In this document: in pieces, positions 55,354-64,000 of the stretch | Position numbering within the stretch: the stretch's first letter is position 1 | How the letters are laid out: each line of letters begins with the position of its first letter | NCBI RefSeq assembly: GCF_045788535.1 | Contig: NZ_CP074074.1 | Location: forward strand, 2,170,001-2,234,000 | DNA length: 64,000 nucleotides | Origin: Allotamlana fucoidanivorans | GTDB lineage: Bacteria > Bacteroidota > Bacteroidia > Flavobacteriales > Flavobacteriaceae | Direction of reading: 5' to 3' | Notes under the pieces: generated by a model | Told to the model about the DNA's origin: nothing | Seen by the model: the letters and a program-made list of their open reading frames with translations, nothing else | Database searches by the model: none | Made by a program: the position numbers and the translations under genes

Positions 55354-56250
55354 TTAGTGATTTTCAGTTACACCTTTCTTTCGGAAAGAAGTAGGAGAAA
55401 CGCCCATAACTTTTTTGAATACCCGCGTAAAATAATATGTGTCTTCATAGCCAACAGACGCAGCAATTTCATAAACCTTTAATGAACTGTAGTCAAGTAA
55501 ATAACAAGCTCGTTGCATTTTAAGAAAGATAAAATGTTCTATGGGTGTATGTAGCGTTCTTTTTTTAAACAGCAAACAAAAATGAGAAACAGATAACTCG
55601 GAATATGAAGCAATAGTTTCTACGTCAAGTTTCTTGTTCAGGTTATCTCTCATATATTTTATGGCTTTAGATATAGGATCTTTGCCTTTAACTAGTTTAG
55701 ATTTTCTAAAAAGAGAAAAATACTTTAATGACCCCAAGAGAGCGGTAAGTAATACGTTGCTATATTCAATATTGTTTGTAAAATGTCCTTCTTCTAGTGT
55801 GTAGAAAATGTCTTCAAATAATTTAACCCTATCACTCATTTTAGAGTTCTCGAGAGTATATAGCTCTCTTGGGTAATTATTTGGATTAACAAAGTGATCT
55901 GCATGATTACCATTAAAATGTAACCAGTAAATAGACCACGGATTCAAGTCATTGGCTCCATATTTATGTGGTTCTAACTTTGGAATAATAAAGTATTGAT
56001 TATTCTTTAAATGGTACTTTTTACCTTTAATTTCAATCCAACCAGATCCATCAATGCAAAATATAAGAATATATTCTAAACAACCTTCCTTTCGTTCGCG
56101 ATAATGAAATTGCGCTTTAGGAAAATAGCCAATGTCTGTAACATATAAATGCTTAGCAATAGCGTTTTTTTTAATTTTTTTTATTGCTTTTTTATGTAAG
56201 ACTAGCATCTTTTGCCCCTTAAATGTGTCCTTTTTGTAATGTCGACTCAT
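55354..56250 (-). CDS. AraC-family transcriptional regulator with cupin-like sensor domain
   Basis: A 298-residue cytoplasmic protein. The N-terminal half (about 45-165) is an AraC-binding cupin-like domain (LEYILIFCIDGSGWIEIKGKKYHL, IIPKLEPHKYG, WSIYWLHFNG). The C-terminal half (about 195-295) is a double helix-turn-helix: LSVSHFCLLFKKRTLHTPIEHF and VGYEDTYYFTRVFKKVMGVSPTSFRKK. Such regulators bind a mono- or disaccharide inside the cell and activate catabolic genes, complementing the HTCS that senses periplasmic oligosaccharide. It faces away from the T9SS beta-helix gene at 57258 across a 1-kb spacer, so it may regulate that gene and the following DUF5107 gene. Confidence 0.93.
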   Translation of the reverse strand: MSRHYKKDTFKGQKMLVLHKKAIKKIKKNAIAKHLYVTDIGYFPKAQFHYRERKEGCLEYILIFCIDGSGWIEIKGKKYHLKNNQYFIIPKLEPHKYGANDLNPWSIYWLHFNGNHADHFVNPNNYPRELYTLENSKMSDRVKLFEDIFYTLEEGHFTNNIEYSNVLLTALLGSLKYFSLFRKSKLVKGKDPISKAIKYMRDNLNKKLDVETIASYSELSVSHFCLLFKKRTLHTPIEHFIFLKMQRACYLLDYSSLKVYEIAASVGYEDTYYFTRVFKKVMGVSPTSFRKKGVTENH

Positions 56251-56383
56251 AGTAACATAAGAATATAATGCATTAAATTATTAAAAATCATCTAAGCTAT
56301 AATTTAGTAAATCTATTTGATTATAAATTCTAAATGTGTTCAAAATAATGCTGTAAGTTATTTATTGTTTTTAATTATATACA

Positions 56384-56397
56384 AATGCAGTTGCATT
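56384..56397. promoter_or_regulatory. Small palindrome, candidate operator
   Basis: AATGCA-gt-TGCATT, perfect 6-bp arms, about 134 bp upstream of the AraC start. Could be a regulator site; palindromes of this size also arise by chance. Confidence 0.25.
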
Positions 56398-56924
56398 AAA
56401 TCTAATATGTCTTGGAGGACTTTTATTGAAAGCATTGTATTTATGTTACTTGGTATAAGGCAACAAAGAGGTCAATAAATAGGTTTTCGGAAAAAGAAAA
56501 TCAACCTCAACTGACCAATATATTATAGATGTTAGTGAAATTAAATGAACTTAAAGGTCTCTGTCTTTTTAAAGATAGTTTTAAAACCCATATATCGAGT
56601 ATAAAAAAGTATTTCTTTAAAAATTAAAAAATTTTTTATGGTTTAGAGAAATAAAATCTTGCTTTATGCATTAACCGCTAATTATAGAGCTTCGTAAATA
56701 TATAATATGCATTTGTGATTTAAAGAAAAATTTTATGCTATTTTAAAATGGAGCGTATTTGCATAGTAACCTAGGGAGAGGGCATATCATAACAGGGAAG
56801 CTTTAATTGTGTAAAGCATACGTAATATCTTATTGTATAAATCTTTTTGTTAAACTATGCTTGACCAATCTAGGGTTAATAAAAAAATAAGATTAGAAAG
56901 AAACAAAATATGAATACAATACAA

Positions 56925-56938
56925 ATGGGTAAACCCAT
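56925..56938. promoter_or_regulatory. Small palindrome, candidate operator
   Basis: ATGGGT-aa-ACCCAT, perfect 6-bp arms, about 120 bp upstream of the candidate promoter of the beta-helix gene. Weak evidence. Confidence 0.25.
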
Positions 56939-57057
56939 ATTCTGAATATCACTGAGATCTACTTTTTTACAAGGGGGAAGGATAAAAAGTTTGTTTGAGG
57001 AACAAATTGACTATCTACATAGAGAAATATGTCTACTTGAAAAGTGTGATTTGTATT

Positions 57058-57065
57058 TAACTTTG
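57058..57065 (+). promoter_or_regulatory. Candidate -7 promoter element of beta-helix gene
   Basis: TAACTTTG, identical to the element before the paralogue at 15251, with a TTG 18 bp upstream (57037-57039) as possible -33 box. A second match, TAGCTTTG, is at 57072-57079. The leader would be nearly 200 nt long. Confidence 0.4.
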
Positions 57066-57257
57066 AAAGGATAGCTTTGGTCATGCTTTATCAATAGGGT
57101 GAGTTAATATAACCATGCTCAGGTTTTGTTGGTAGAGTTTTAGTGAATCTAATTAAATGTATAGGCTAAGGTAATATGATGATGTCATTACAAAATGATT
57201 AAATTAATAATGTCTGGCTCTGTGCATCAAGAAGCCATAACTAAACTAAAAATACTA

Positions 57258-60200
57258 ATGCGTAAAAAGAAATACTCATATACAATTTTAATTTTATATT
57301 TTATATTATCAAGTTATGCTAGTGCTCAAGTAACAGAAATTTTTGTTTCTGAAGCAGGTAGTGATAGTAATACAGGGAGCGTAGATAGTCCTCTAGCCAC
57401 AATAATTGGCGCGCGAGATAGAGCCAGGATTACAGGTGCTAAAAGAATATGGATTCGAGGAGGAAGATATAACTATGATGCCACTTGTAACCTTGATAGT
57501 CAAGATAGTGGTCTAAAAATTAGCGGCTATAATGATGAATTGGTGATTTTTGATGGAAGCAAGTTTATAGACCCAGAGGGGTTTACCGATGTTGTAGATC
57601 CAGTTTTACTTGGTAAACTGCATGCTAGCGCAGCGAGTCCAGGACGTATAAAGTCTACTGTAGTTACTGATAACCAGATTATAGCATTATTAACAAAATC
57701 AACTGCTCAAATTTCAATAAATGATAAAATGAAAACCTTAGCTAGGTTTCCAAATCTTGGATATGCTACCTTTAATAATAATACAATCAATACAAGCGGT
57801 GAGGTAACATGGAATGCTTCGAAAACACATTTGGGAGATTATTCCAATCCCAAAGGGGGAGCGTTTAGATTGTTAGAAACGTCACCAGACTTTTCTAAAT
57901 GGAGTGCAGAAGCTGCGAGAACAGAAAGAGTAGGAGTTCGAGGGTATTTTACAGCTGTTTGGTTAAAAGAAACTAACAGGGTTTTTTCGGTAGCATCTGG
58001 TAGTGGGGAGATTAAATTAGTAGATGGTTCTAGGTATGGGCTTGCTAGTGGAGGTGCCAATAGTAAGATAAGGCGTGTTTTTATTTATAATATGCTATGT
58101 GAATTAGATGAGCCTGGGGAATGGTATTTTGATACTGATGATAACAGGTTATATGTTTGGTTTGATGAAATTTTAGATGCATCTACTAAGATAGGCGTTT
58201 GGGCAGGACCTCAACTTTTTCAAATTAATAATGCCAACGACATTACAATAGAGAAAATAACCATTCAAAATGTAGGAAGTGGTAATAATGGTGATGGTGC
58301 AATAAACGTGGAGGGTGCAAGTGATAATATTAGAGTGGCTGGAGTACGTTTTAGGTTTATTGCTGAACCAATCACTGCCTTAAATTTTTGGCATGATGTC
58401 TCTAATAGTAAGGTTTTAAGCTGTGATTTTTATGATATTCCAAATGCAACAAGGTTGTATGGTGGTGGCAATAAGCCAACTAAATCTAGTCCCCCAGGAA
58501 ATAATAGTATTGAAAATTGTCACTTTACTCAAGTTTTTTCAAAGGACTTTTACGGTAAAGCATGTGGTGTAAACGGTAAGGGTAATAAGTTTATAAATAA
58601 TTTAGTGCATAATATGAATGGGCAGCCCATAACCCATAGCGGTTTCAATCATACTTTTGAAAGAAATGAAATTTTCAATGTAGGTATTGAAGAAGGGGAT
58701 GGTGGGGCTATTTATACAGGTAATGCTGTTTGGACTTATGGAAATACTTTAAAGCATAATTTTGTGCATCATCTTATGAGTGTGCCTTCTTTATTGGGTA
58801 GAGCTGCGTTTTTTTCTGATGACGTGGATGGCGGAGAAACAATAGAAGAAAATGTATTTTACAAAGCAGGATGGGAAACTATTAAAACAAATAAAGGAGC
58901 TGGTCATGATGTACTTAGAAATGTTGTTTTGGAGTCTTATACAGGCATAAGAAGTGGAACTTCAATCTCAACCTATAACACAGCTATGGATTATTTAACA
59001 ACTAATCCGGTGTCAAATGATAAGAGTAATTATATAGGACGTATGTTGAAGGACATAGGCTTGTCAAATTGGCAAACTAACCTAACCGTCGATAATTGGA
59101 ATACGAAAATAGATCCCGATTGGTTTAATTTATACCCTCGATTCCAAAATGTTATGAATGCTTATATTACTAATAAGAAGTTTAGTGACTACAGGTGTTA
59201 TTACACAGGAAACATGTTTTTTGGTAGCAAAAATGTTGATATTCAAAAAGGCGATGCGGCTAGTGTTTCAGGAAGCCAATCCATTACATTAAGTCTTTTT
59301 GAGGACCCGAACAGTTTAAGTTTTAAGTTTAAGGAGCCACGACCAGCTTATGCTCCTAGTATTCCGTTTCAAAATATAGGACTTTATCTAGATGATTATC
59401 GATGTGCTGTGCCTAATAAGAATATTTATAGGCGTAATATTAAGTTGCGTTTTGATGGTCAAGATGCTCATAACCCTAGTGCTAGTTATAATTATAATAC
59501 CATTAATGATCGATTATATTATAATACCGGAGTAATGGTTTATGCAACGATTCCATGTGCTAATATATTACCTGAAATTTCTGAAGCTATTGAATATTTA
59601 TTTGATTTAGGTACACCGTCATCTGTTGTGTTTACTGACTATACAAGAGTTTCAGATATTACCACTGGAATTAATTTTGGATGGGTAGATTCAACCGGAC
59701 TGGAGTCTTTAGACAGAGGTGCAGAGCCTGGTGTTAACGCATTAAATAGAGACTTTGTGACTTCTGCCGATGCGAAAGTGTTTGAAGCAAGGGTGGTAGA
59801 TGGTAATTGGAAGGTTGTAATCACCTTGGGCGACAAGGAGATTGCACGTGATAATATGCAAATAAAGGCCGAAGGTGTTGTTCAGAAAACGGGTATAAAT
59901 AGAGATGCTAAACAGTTTTTGAATGAAGTTTTTGATGTGGATGTTATAGATGGAAAATTAACACTTGAGTTTTCAGATGAAGGAGGCACTGATCCGAATT
60001 GGGTAGTGACAAGAATAAAAGCTACAAGAAATGGCGATGCACTAATGATACCTGAAAATCAAGGAGACTTAAATCTAGTTCAGATTTATCCCAATCCAGC
60101 AGAGACATCACTATATATCAATTTAGAAGGGGTGTTCAGAAATGATAAAGTTGATATTGATATTATTGATAATTTGGGAAGAATAATATTATCCCGAAAA

Positions 60201-60311
60201 AGTATGGATTATGATAGGAGTATTGATGTGAGTAATTTTTCTCGTGGTATTTATTATATCAAGTTAAAATTGGAGAATCAAACAACAATAAAAAGATTTA
60301 TTAAGCAATAA
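57258..60311 (+). CDS. Secreted beta-helix enzyme, GH141-like, with extra beta domain and T9SS sorting domain
   Basis: The ATG at 57258 is chosen over 57195 because it starts a clean signal peptide (MRKKKYSYTILILYF..., ending ASAQ). The 1017-residue protein is a third member of the 15251/19022 lineage: SVDSPLATIIGARDRAR at the start, CELDEPGEWYFDTDDNRLYVW, and the acidic IEEGDGGAIYTG motif (Glu478, Glu479, Asp481). After the shared FKEPRPAYAPSIPFQNIGLY segment it departs from them: a domain of about 140 residues (YLFDLGTPSSVVF ... RDFVTSADAKVFEARV) resembling galactose-binding-like modules replaces their C-terminal module. A different T9SS sorting domain (IYPNPAETSLYINL) ends the chain. Surface-exposed or secreted; likely acts on polymer or large oligosaccharides. 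No partner lipoprotein gene follows here. Confidence 0.75.
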   Translation: MRKKKYSYTILILYFILSSYASAQVTEIFVSEAGSDSNTGSVDSPLATIIGARDRARITGAKRIWIRGGRYNYDATCNLDSQDSGLKISGYNDELVIFDGSKFIDPEGFTDVVDPVLLGKLHASAASPGRIKSTVVTDNQIIALLTKSTAQISINDKMKTLARFPNLGYATFNNNTINTSGEVTWNASKTHLGDYSNPKGGAFRLLETSPDFSKWSAEAARTERVGVRGYFTAVWLKETNRVFSVASGSGEIKLVDGSRYGLASGGANSKIRRVFIYNMLCELDEPGEWYFDTDDNRLYVWFDEILDASTKIGVWAGPQLFQINNANDITIEKITIQNVGSGNNGDGAINVEGASDNIRVAGVRFRFIAEPITALNFWHDVSNSKVLSCDFYDIPNATRLYGGGNKPTKSSPPGNNSIENCHFTQVFSKDFYGKACGVNGKGNKFINNLVHNMNGQPITHSGFNHTFERNEIFNVGIEEGDGGAIYTGNAVWTYGNTLKHNFVHHLMSVPSLLGRAAFFSDDVDGGETIEENVFYKAGWETIKTNKGAGHDVLRNVVLESYTGIRSGTSISTYNTAMDYLTTNPVSNDKSNYIGRMLKDIGLSNWQTNLTVDNWNTKIDPDWFNLYPRFQNVMNAYITNKKFSDYRCYYTGNMFFGSKNVDIQKGDAASVSGSQSITLSLFEDPNSLSFKFKEPRPAYAPSIPFQNIGLYLDDYRCAVPNKNIYRRNIKLRFDGQDAHNPSASYNYNTINDRLYYNTGVMVYATIPCANILPEISEAIEYLFDLGTPSSVVFTDYTRVSDITTGINFGWVDSTGLESLDRGAEPGVNALNRDFVTSADAKVFEARVVDGNWKVVITLGDKEIARDNMQIKAEGVVQKTGINRDAKQFLNEVFDVDVIDGKLTLEFSDEGGTDPNWVVTRIKATRNGDALMIPENQGDLNLVQIYPNPAETSLYINLEGVFRNDKVDIDIIDNLGRIILSRKSMDYDRSIDVSNFSRGIYYIKLKLENQTTIKRFIKQ

Positions 60312-60712
60312 CGTGACACCGTTAGATGTGTTTCTTTGTTATGGAGCGTTCTTTTAAGTTAGTAAAGAAAAGCTTTTTTGGTCTTAGCAGAATTTATACA
60401 AGGTTTCTTGGCTGGCTATTGACTATTATTAGCGTTTGGTTTGAGTGTGTTCTGTTCAATCTATTTGTTTTTATAAAACTATATTCATGGAGAAATAAGA
60501 ATATAATCCATTAAATCCATAATATCATCTATTTTTTGAAGTTGTAAATGTATGTAATTTTACAACAATTCTATTTCATTTTAATTTTGAGTTGCAGATG
60601 GTGAGTCTTAATCAAGGTGTAATGTCTTTAGAGGTTTAGTTTTATTTCTTGCATGGTAGTTTAGTTTGAAATAAAGATATCTAAGTAAAATAATCATTTA
60701 TTAGTAATAAAA
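60312..60712. other. 401-bp intergenic region
   Basis: No clear terminator follows the beta-helix gene. It contains a candidate operator (60541-60566) and a TAnnTTTG match (TAATTTTG, 60582-60589) before the DUF5107 gene. A 62-codon hydrophobic frame at 60326-60514 is judged unlikely to be a gene. Confidence 0.6.
60541..60566. promoter_or_regulatory. Inverted repeat upstream of DUF5107 gene
   Basis: GTTGTAAA-N10-TTTACAAC, perfect 8-bp arms, directly before the TAATTTTG promoter-like element at 60582-60589. The geometry suits a dimeric regulator site. Function inferred only. Confidence 0.4.
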
Positions 60713-63700
60713 ATGGAAGTAAAAGTTTGGTCTGAAAAAGTAGTAATACCAACATATGAAGTTGGTTCGCCTGAAAAGAATCCAATTTTTTTAGAAAAAA
60801 GAATTTATCAAGGAAGTAGTGGTAAGGTATATCCTTATCCTGTTGTGGAAAAAATAAGCGATGAAAAAATAGATAAAGAATGGATTGCTTGTTATCTAGA
60901 AAACGACTACATAAAGATTATGATATTGCCAGAGCTTGGAGGAAGAGTTCAAATGGCTTTTGATAAAATAAAAAACAGGCATTTTGTCTATCATAATGAG
61001 GTTATAAAACCCGCTTTGGTTGGTTTAACAGGACCGTGGATTTCAGGAGGTATTGAGTTTAATTGGCCACAACACCATAGACCTAGTACTTATAGTCCAG
61101 TAGATTTTTCTATCGAGGAACACGAAGATGGTAGTAAGACCGTTTGGTGTAGTGAAATAGAACGTATGTCTAGAACAAAGGGTATGGCAGGTTTTAGATT
61201 ATATCCAAACAAAGCTTATTTGGAAATTAACGCAAAATTGTACAATAGAACTTCCCAGCCACAAAGTTTTTTATGGTGGGCAAATCCGGCTGTTGCGGTA
61301 AATGATGACTATCAATCTGTGTTTCCCCCTGATGTAAATGCCGTTTTCGATCATGGAAAAAGAGACGTGTCAGAGTTTCCAATTGCTAAAGGTGAGTACT
61401 ATAAGTTTGATTATTCTCCAGGTACTGATATTTCGCGCTACAAAAACATTCCCGTTCCAACGTCATACATGGCCATAAAATCTAATTACAACTTTGTTGG
61501 TGGTTATGAACACGATTCAAGAGGCGGCTTGCTTCATGTAGCAAATCATCATGTGTCCCCTGGGAAAAAACAATGGACATGGGGTAGTGGCGATTTTGGT
61601 AAAGCCTGGGATAGAAACCTCACAGATGAGAATGGTCCGTATATTGAATTGATGTGCGGTGTCTATACAGACAATCAACCTGATTTTTCTTGGCTAATGC
61701 CGTATGAGGAAAAAACATTTACTCAGTATTTTATGCCTTACCAAGATTTAGGTGTCATAAAAAATGCCTCCAAAGATGCTATGGTTAACTTGGAATTTTT
61801 AGGGGAATTGATGGCATTTAAAGTATATAGTACAGGTGTTTTTAAGAATGCGACTGTTAAAATTACTTACAAAGGAAAGGTTTTATTTGAAGAGGTTACC
61901 AATTTAAAACCAGCAAGCGTATATAGTAATGAGATTAGATTTGATAAGAATTTAGATAAAAACGGTTATCAAATATCTGTCCGCTCAGAATCTGGGATTA
62001 CCTTAATTGATTGGAAGGTTGAAACCCAAAATGAGGCTGAAATTCCTGAGGCGGCAAAACCAGCTAAAGATCCAAAAGCGATTGAGACTAATGAGGAGCT
62101 ATATTTAAACGGTTTGCATTTAGAGCAGTATAGGCATGCAACATATAGTCCAATACCTTATTATAAAGAAGCATTACGCAGAGACCCAGAAGATATTAGA
62201 TGTAATAATGCTCTGGGATTGTGGTTATTAAGAAATGGTCAATTTGAAGCTTCTAAAAGCTATTTTCAAAAAGCATATGAACGACAGATTTTAAGAAACC
62301 CTAACCCTTATGATGGAGAACCTCTATTTAATTTAGGATTGTCATTAAAGTACCAAGGAAAGCTAGAAGAAGCTTATGATGCATTTTACAAATCTGTTTG
62401 GAATTCGGCCTATATGGATTCGGGGTATTTTCAAATAGCCTTACTCGATACGAAAAAAGGAGATTATACTTCAGCATTAGATACTGTTGATAGATCCTTA
62501 GTGCGGAATTGGCATAATCATAAAGCTAGACATTTAAAAGTCGCCATACTTAGAAACCTGAGTAGAACAAGTGAAGCATTAGCTTTAATAAACGATTCCA
62601 TAACATTAGATAAGTTTAATTTCGGGATGTATTTTGAATCGTACCTTTTAGGAAATGTAGAAGCAATTGATCCATTAAAAAGTTTAATGCGCATTGATAT
62701 TCATAATTATATTGAAATTGCATTAGACTATGCTGATGCTGGCCTTTACAGCGAGGCCATCGAGTTACTTGATCTCGGTATCGGTCAACAAGACGTAATA
62801 TATCCAATGGCGTTATATTACAAATCATGGTTTCTAAATCTGTCTGGTAATATTGAAGAGGCAGTAAAAACCATTGAAGCGGCTGAAAAGTGTGATCCTA
62901 GCTATTGCTTTCCCAATAGATTAGAAGCAGTTCTGGCGTTAAATAATGTAATTAAATTAAATCCAAAAGTATCCAAAGCACCTTATTATTTGGGTAACCT
63001 GTGGTACAATTTTAGGCAGTATGATGAGGCCATAACTTCTTGGGAGTTATCAGTTACAAATTTTGCTGGTTTTCCAACGGTTCAAAGAAATTTGGCTTTA
63101 GCTTATTACAATAAGTTAAAGGATGCAAATAGAGCATTTGAATTTATGGAAAGAGCATTTAATTTAGACCAATCTGATGCTAGAGTTTTTATGGAATTAG
63201 ATCAATTGTATAAATTGCTTGGCAAAGCTACAGATTTTAGAATAGACATGTATCAAGCCCATAGTGAATTAGTTTACCAAAGAGACGATTTATACATTGA
63301 ATATGTATATCTACATATTTTGACAAAAGATTATCTAAAAGCCTATAATTTGTTAAAAAATAGAATTTTTCATCCATGGGAAGGAGGCGAAGGCAAAGTT
63401 ACTACAGCTTATGTTAATAGTTTACTAGGACTTGCGCAGGAGGCCTATAATAAAGAGGATTACAAAACTTCAATTAAATATTTGCAAGAATCTAAAGTGT
63501 TTCCACATAATCTTGGAGAAGGCAAACTAACAGGAGCTCAAGAAAATGAAATTGATTATTATTTAGGCTGTGCCTACGAAAAATTAGGTGAGACTGAACA
63601 ATCAAATTTCTATTGGACTTTGGCTTCTGAAGGTTTAAGTGATCCTGCAATTGCTTGGTTTTATAACGATCAACAACCAGATACAATCTATTACCAAGGG

Positions 63701-64000
63701 TTGGCATTATTAAAATTGAATAATCCTGAGGCAGCTCATTCTAGATTTGATAAATTAATTAACTTCGGAAAAACACATCTAAATGATGACATAAGAGTCG
63801 ATTATTTTGCGGTGTCTTTACCAGATTTAATGGTTTGGGAAGAGGACTTGAATAAAAAGAATAAGGTGCATTGTAATTACATGATGGCATTGGGGAGCAA
63901 AGGGAAACAAGATTTTGATAGTGCGACCAAATATTTTAGTGCTGTTAAGCAATTAGAAGAGCACCATCTTGGTGTTGCGAAAAACGAAATTCTAGAAAAT
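60713..64000 (+). CDS. DUF5107 and TPR-repeat protein, 3' end outside window
   Basis: An ATG at 60713 opens a frame of 1096 codons that is still open at the window end. No signal peptide, so the protein is cytoplasmic. Residues about 1-370 match the DUF5107 type, a galactose-mutarotase-like beta-sandwich: IMILPELGGRVQMAF, GPWISGGIEFNWPQHHRP, NHHVSPGKKQWTWGSGDFGKAWDR-like motifs and IELMCGVYTDNQPDFSWL. A linker and beta segment follow (370-460), then a long TPR array (about 470-1096: YYKEALRRDPEDIRCNNALG, PLFNLGLSLKYQGKLEEAY and others). Such proteins are common beside sugar catabolic genes, and action on intracellular short sugars is plausible; no activity is assigned here. An inverted repeat and promoter-like element precede it. 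Confidence 0.88.
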   Translation, partial: MEVKVWSEKVVIPTYEVGSPEKNPIFLEKRIYQGSSGKVYPYPVVEKISDEKIDKEWIACYLENDYIKIMILPELGGRVQMAFDKIKNRHFVYHNEVIKPALVGLTGPWISGGIEFNWPQHHRPSTYSPVDFSIEEHEDGSKTVWCSEIERMSRTKGMAGFRLYPNKAYLEINAKLYNRTSQPQSFLWWANPAVAVNDDYQSVFPPDVNAVFDHGKRDVSEFPIAKGEYYKFDYSPGTDISRYKNIPVPTSYMAIKSNYNFVGGYEHDSRGGLLHVANHHVSPGKKQWTWGSGDFGKAWDRNLTDENGPYIELMCGVYTDNQPDFSWLMPYEEKTFTQYFMPYQDLGVIKNASKDAMVNLEFLGELMAFKVYSTGVFKNATVKITYKGKVLFEEVTNLKPASVYSNEIRFDKNLDKNGYQISVRSESGITLIDWKVETQNEAEIPEAAKPAKDPKAIETNEELYLNGLHLEQYRHATYSPIPYYKEALRRDPEDIRCNNALGLWLLRNGQFEASKSYFQKAYERQILRNPNPYDGEPLFNLGLSLKYQGKLEEAYDAFYKSVWNSAYMDSGYFQIALLDTKKGDYTSALDTVDRSLVRNWHNHKARHLKVAILRNLSRTSEALALINDSITLDKFNFGMYFESYLLGNVEAIDPLKSLMRIDIHNYIEIALDYADAGLYSEAIELLDLGIGQQDVIYPMALYYKSWFLNLSGNIEEAVKTIEAAEKCDPSYCFPNRLEAVLALNNVIKLNPKVSKAPYYLGNLWYNFRQYDEAITSWELSVTNFAGFPTVQRNLALAYYNKLKDANRAFEFMERAFNLDQSDARVFMELDQLYKLLGKATDFRIDMYQAHSELVYQRDDLYIEYVYLHILTKDYLKAYNLLKNRIFHPWEGGEGKVTTAYVNSLLGLAQEAYNKEDYKTSIKYLQESKVFPHNLGEGKLTGAQENEIDYYLGCAYEKLGETEQSNFYWTLASEGLSDPAIAWFYNDQQPDTIYYQGLALLKLNNPEAAHSRFDKLINFGKTHLNDDIRVDYFAVSLPDLMVWEEDLNKKNKVHCNYMMALGSKGKQDFDSATKYFSAVKQLEEHHLGVAKNEILEN

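Larger units (their letters stand above)
56251..57257. other. 1-kb intergenic region with candidate operators
   Basis: Separates the divergent AraC and beta-helix genes. It contains two small palindromes (56384-56397 and 56925-56938) and two TAnnTTTG promoter matches (57058-57065 and 57072-57079). No protein-like frame or structured RNA was recognised; the length is unusual in this otherwise compact region. Confidence 0.6.

Noticed and set aside
56908..56943. Eleven-codon ATG frame upstream of the T9SS beta-helix gene as a leader peptide
   Set aside because: It is far from the gene (over 300 bp), lacks regulatory codon patterns, and lies upstream of the likely promoter.
60326..60514. 62-codon hydrophobic reading frame after the beta-helix gene
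   Set aside because: No recognisable family, biased AT-driven composition (Phe, Leu, Ile, Lys), and no start context; judged non-coding.

Overview
The window is one dense polysaccharide utilisation region from a member of the Bacteroidota, most likely a marine Flavobacteriaceae. The support is AT-rich DNA, SusC/SusD-type pairs, a hybrid two-component sensor-regulator, lipoproteins with a Cys close to the N-terminus, and several secreted proteins ending in a type IX secretion (T9SS) C-terminal sorting domain. I cannot name the genus from sequence alone. No tRNA, rRNA, transposase or CRISPR array was seen.

Region A (1-28356, all + strand) is an enzyme block. It carries five GH29 alpha-L-fucosidase-like proteins (the first cut by the window edge), a GH3, a GH97, a GH43, two S1 sulfatases, three beta-helix proteins that look GH141-like, two nearly identical Fn3 lipoproteins, and a small T9SS-exported putative carbohydrate-binding protein. 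Two consecutive beta-helix/lipoprotein gene pairs (15251-18987 and 19022-22728) are a mosaic tandem duplication: ends and lipoprotein genes are almost identical while the catalytic middles have diverged.

Region B (28812-43030, +) is the capture and import operon: two lipoproteins with Fn3-like repeats plus a FISUMP domain, a SusC/SusD pair, a second more divergent SusC/SusD pair, and a DUF1735-type surface lipoprotein. A 104-bp AAACTA hexanucleotide array lies about 200 bp upstream of the first gene, and a 26-bp perfect stem terminator closes the operon.

Region C (43648-64000) holds the hybrid two-component regulator (- strand), then GH3, a canonical GH29-A fucosidase, a GH105-like unsaturated uronyl hydrolase and a DUF2264 protein (+). 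An AraC-type regulator follows (-), then a fourth beta-helix enzyme with T9SS tail, and a cytoplasmic DUF5107-TPR protein running off the end.

Taken together, six fucosidases, sulfatases, GH141-like proteins and xylose/galactose/uronate-directed enzymes point to a branched, sulfated, fucose-rich glycan such as an algal fucoidan or another fucose-containing sulfated polysaccharide. That substrate is inference. No recognised endo-fucanase, polysaccharide lyase or fucose catabolic gene is visible, so either these lie outside or some of the unclassified families do that work.
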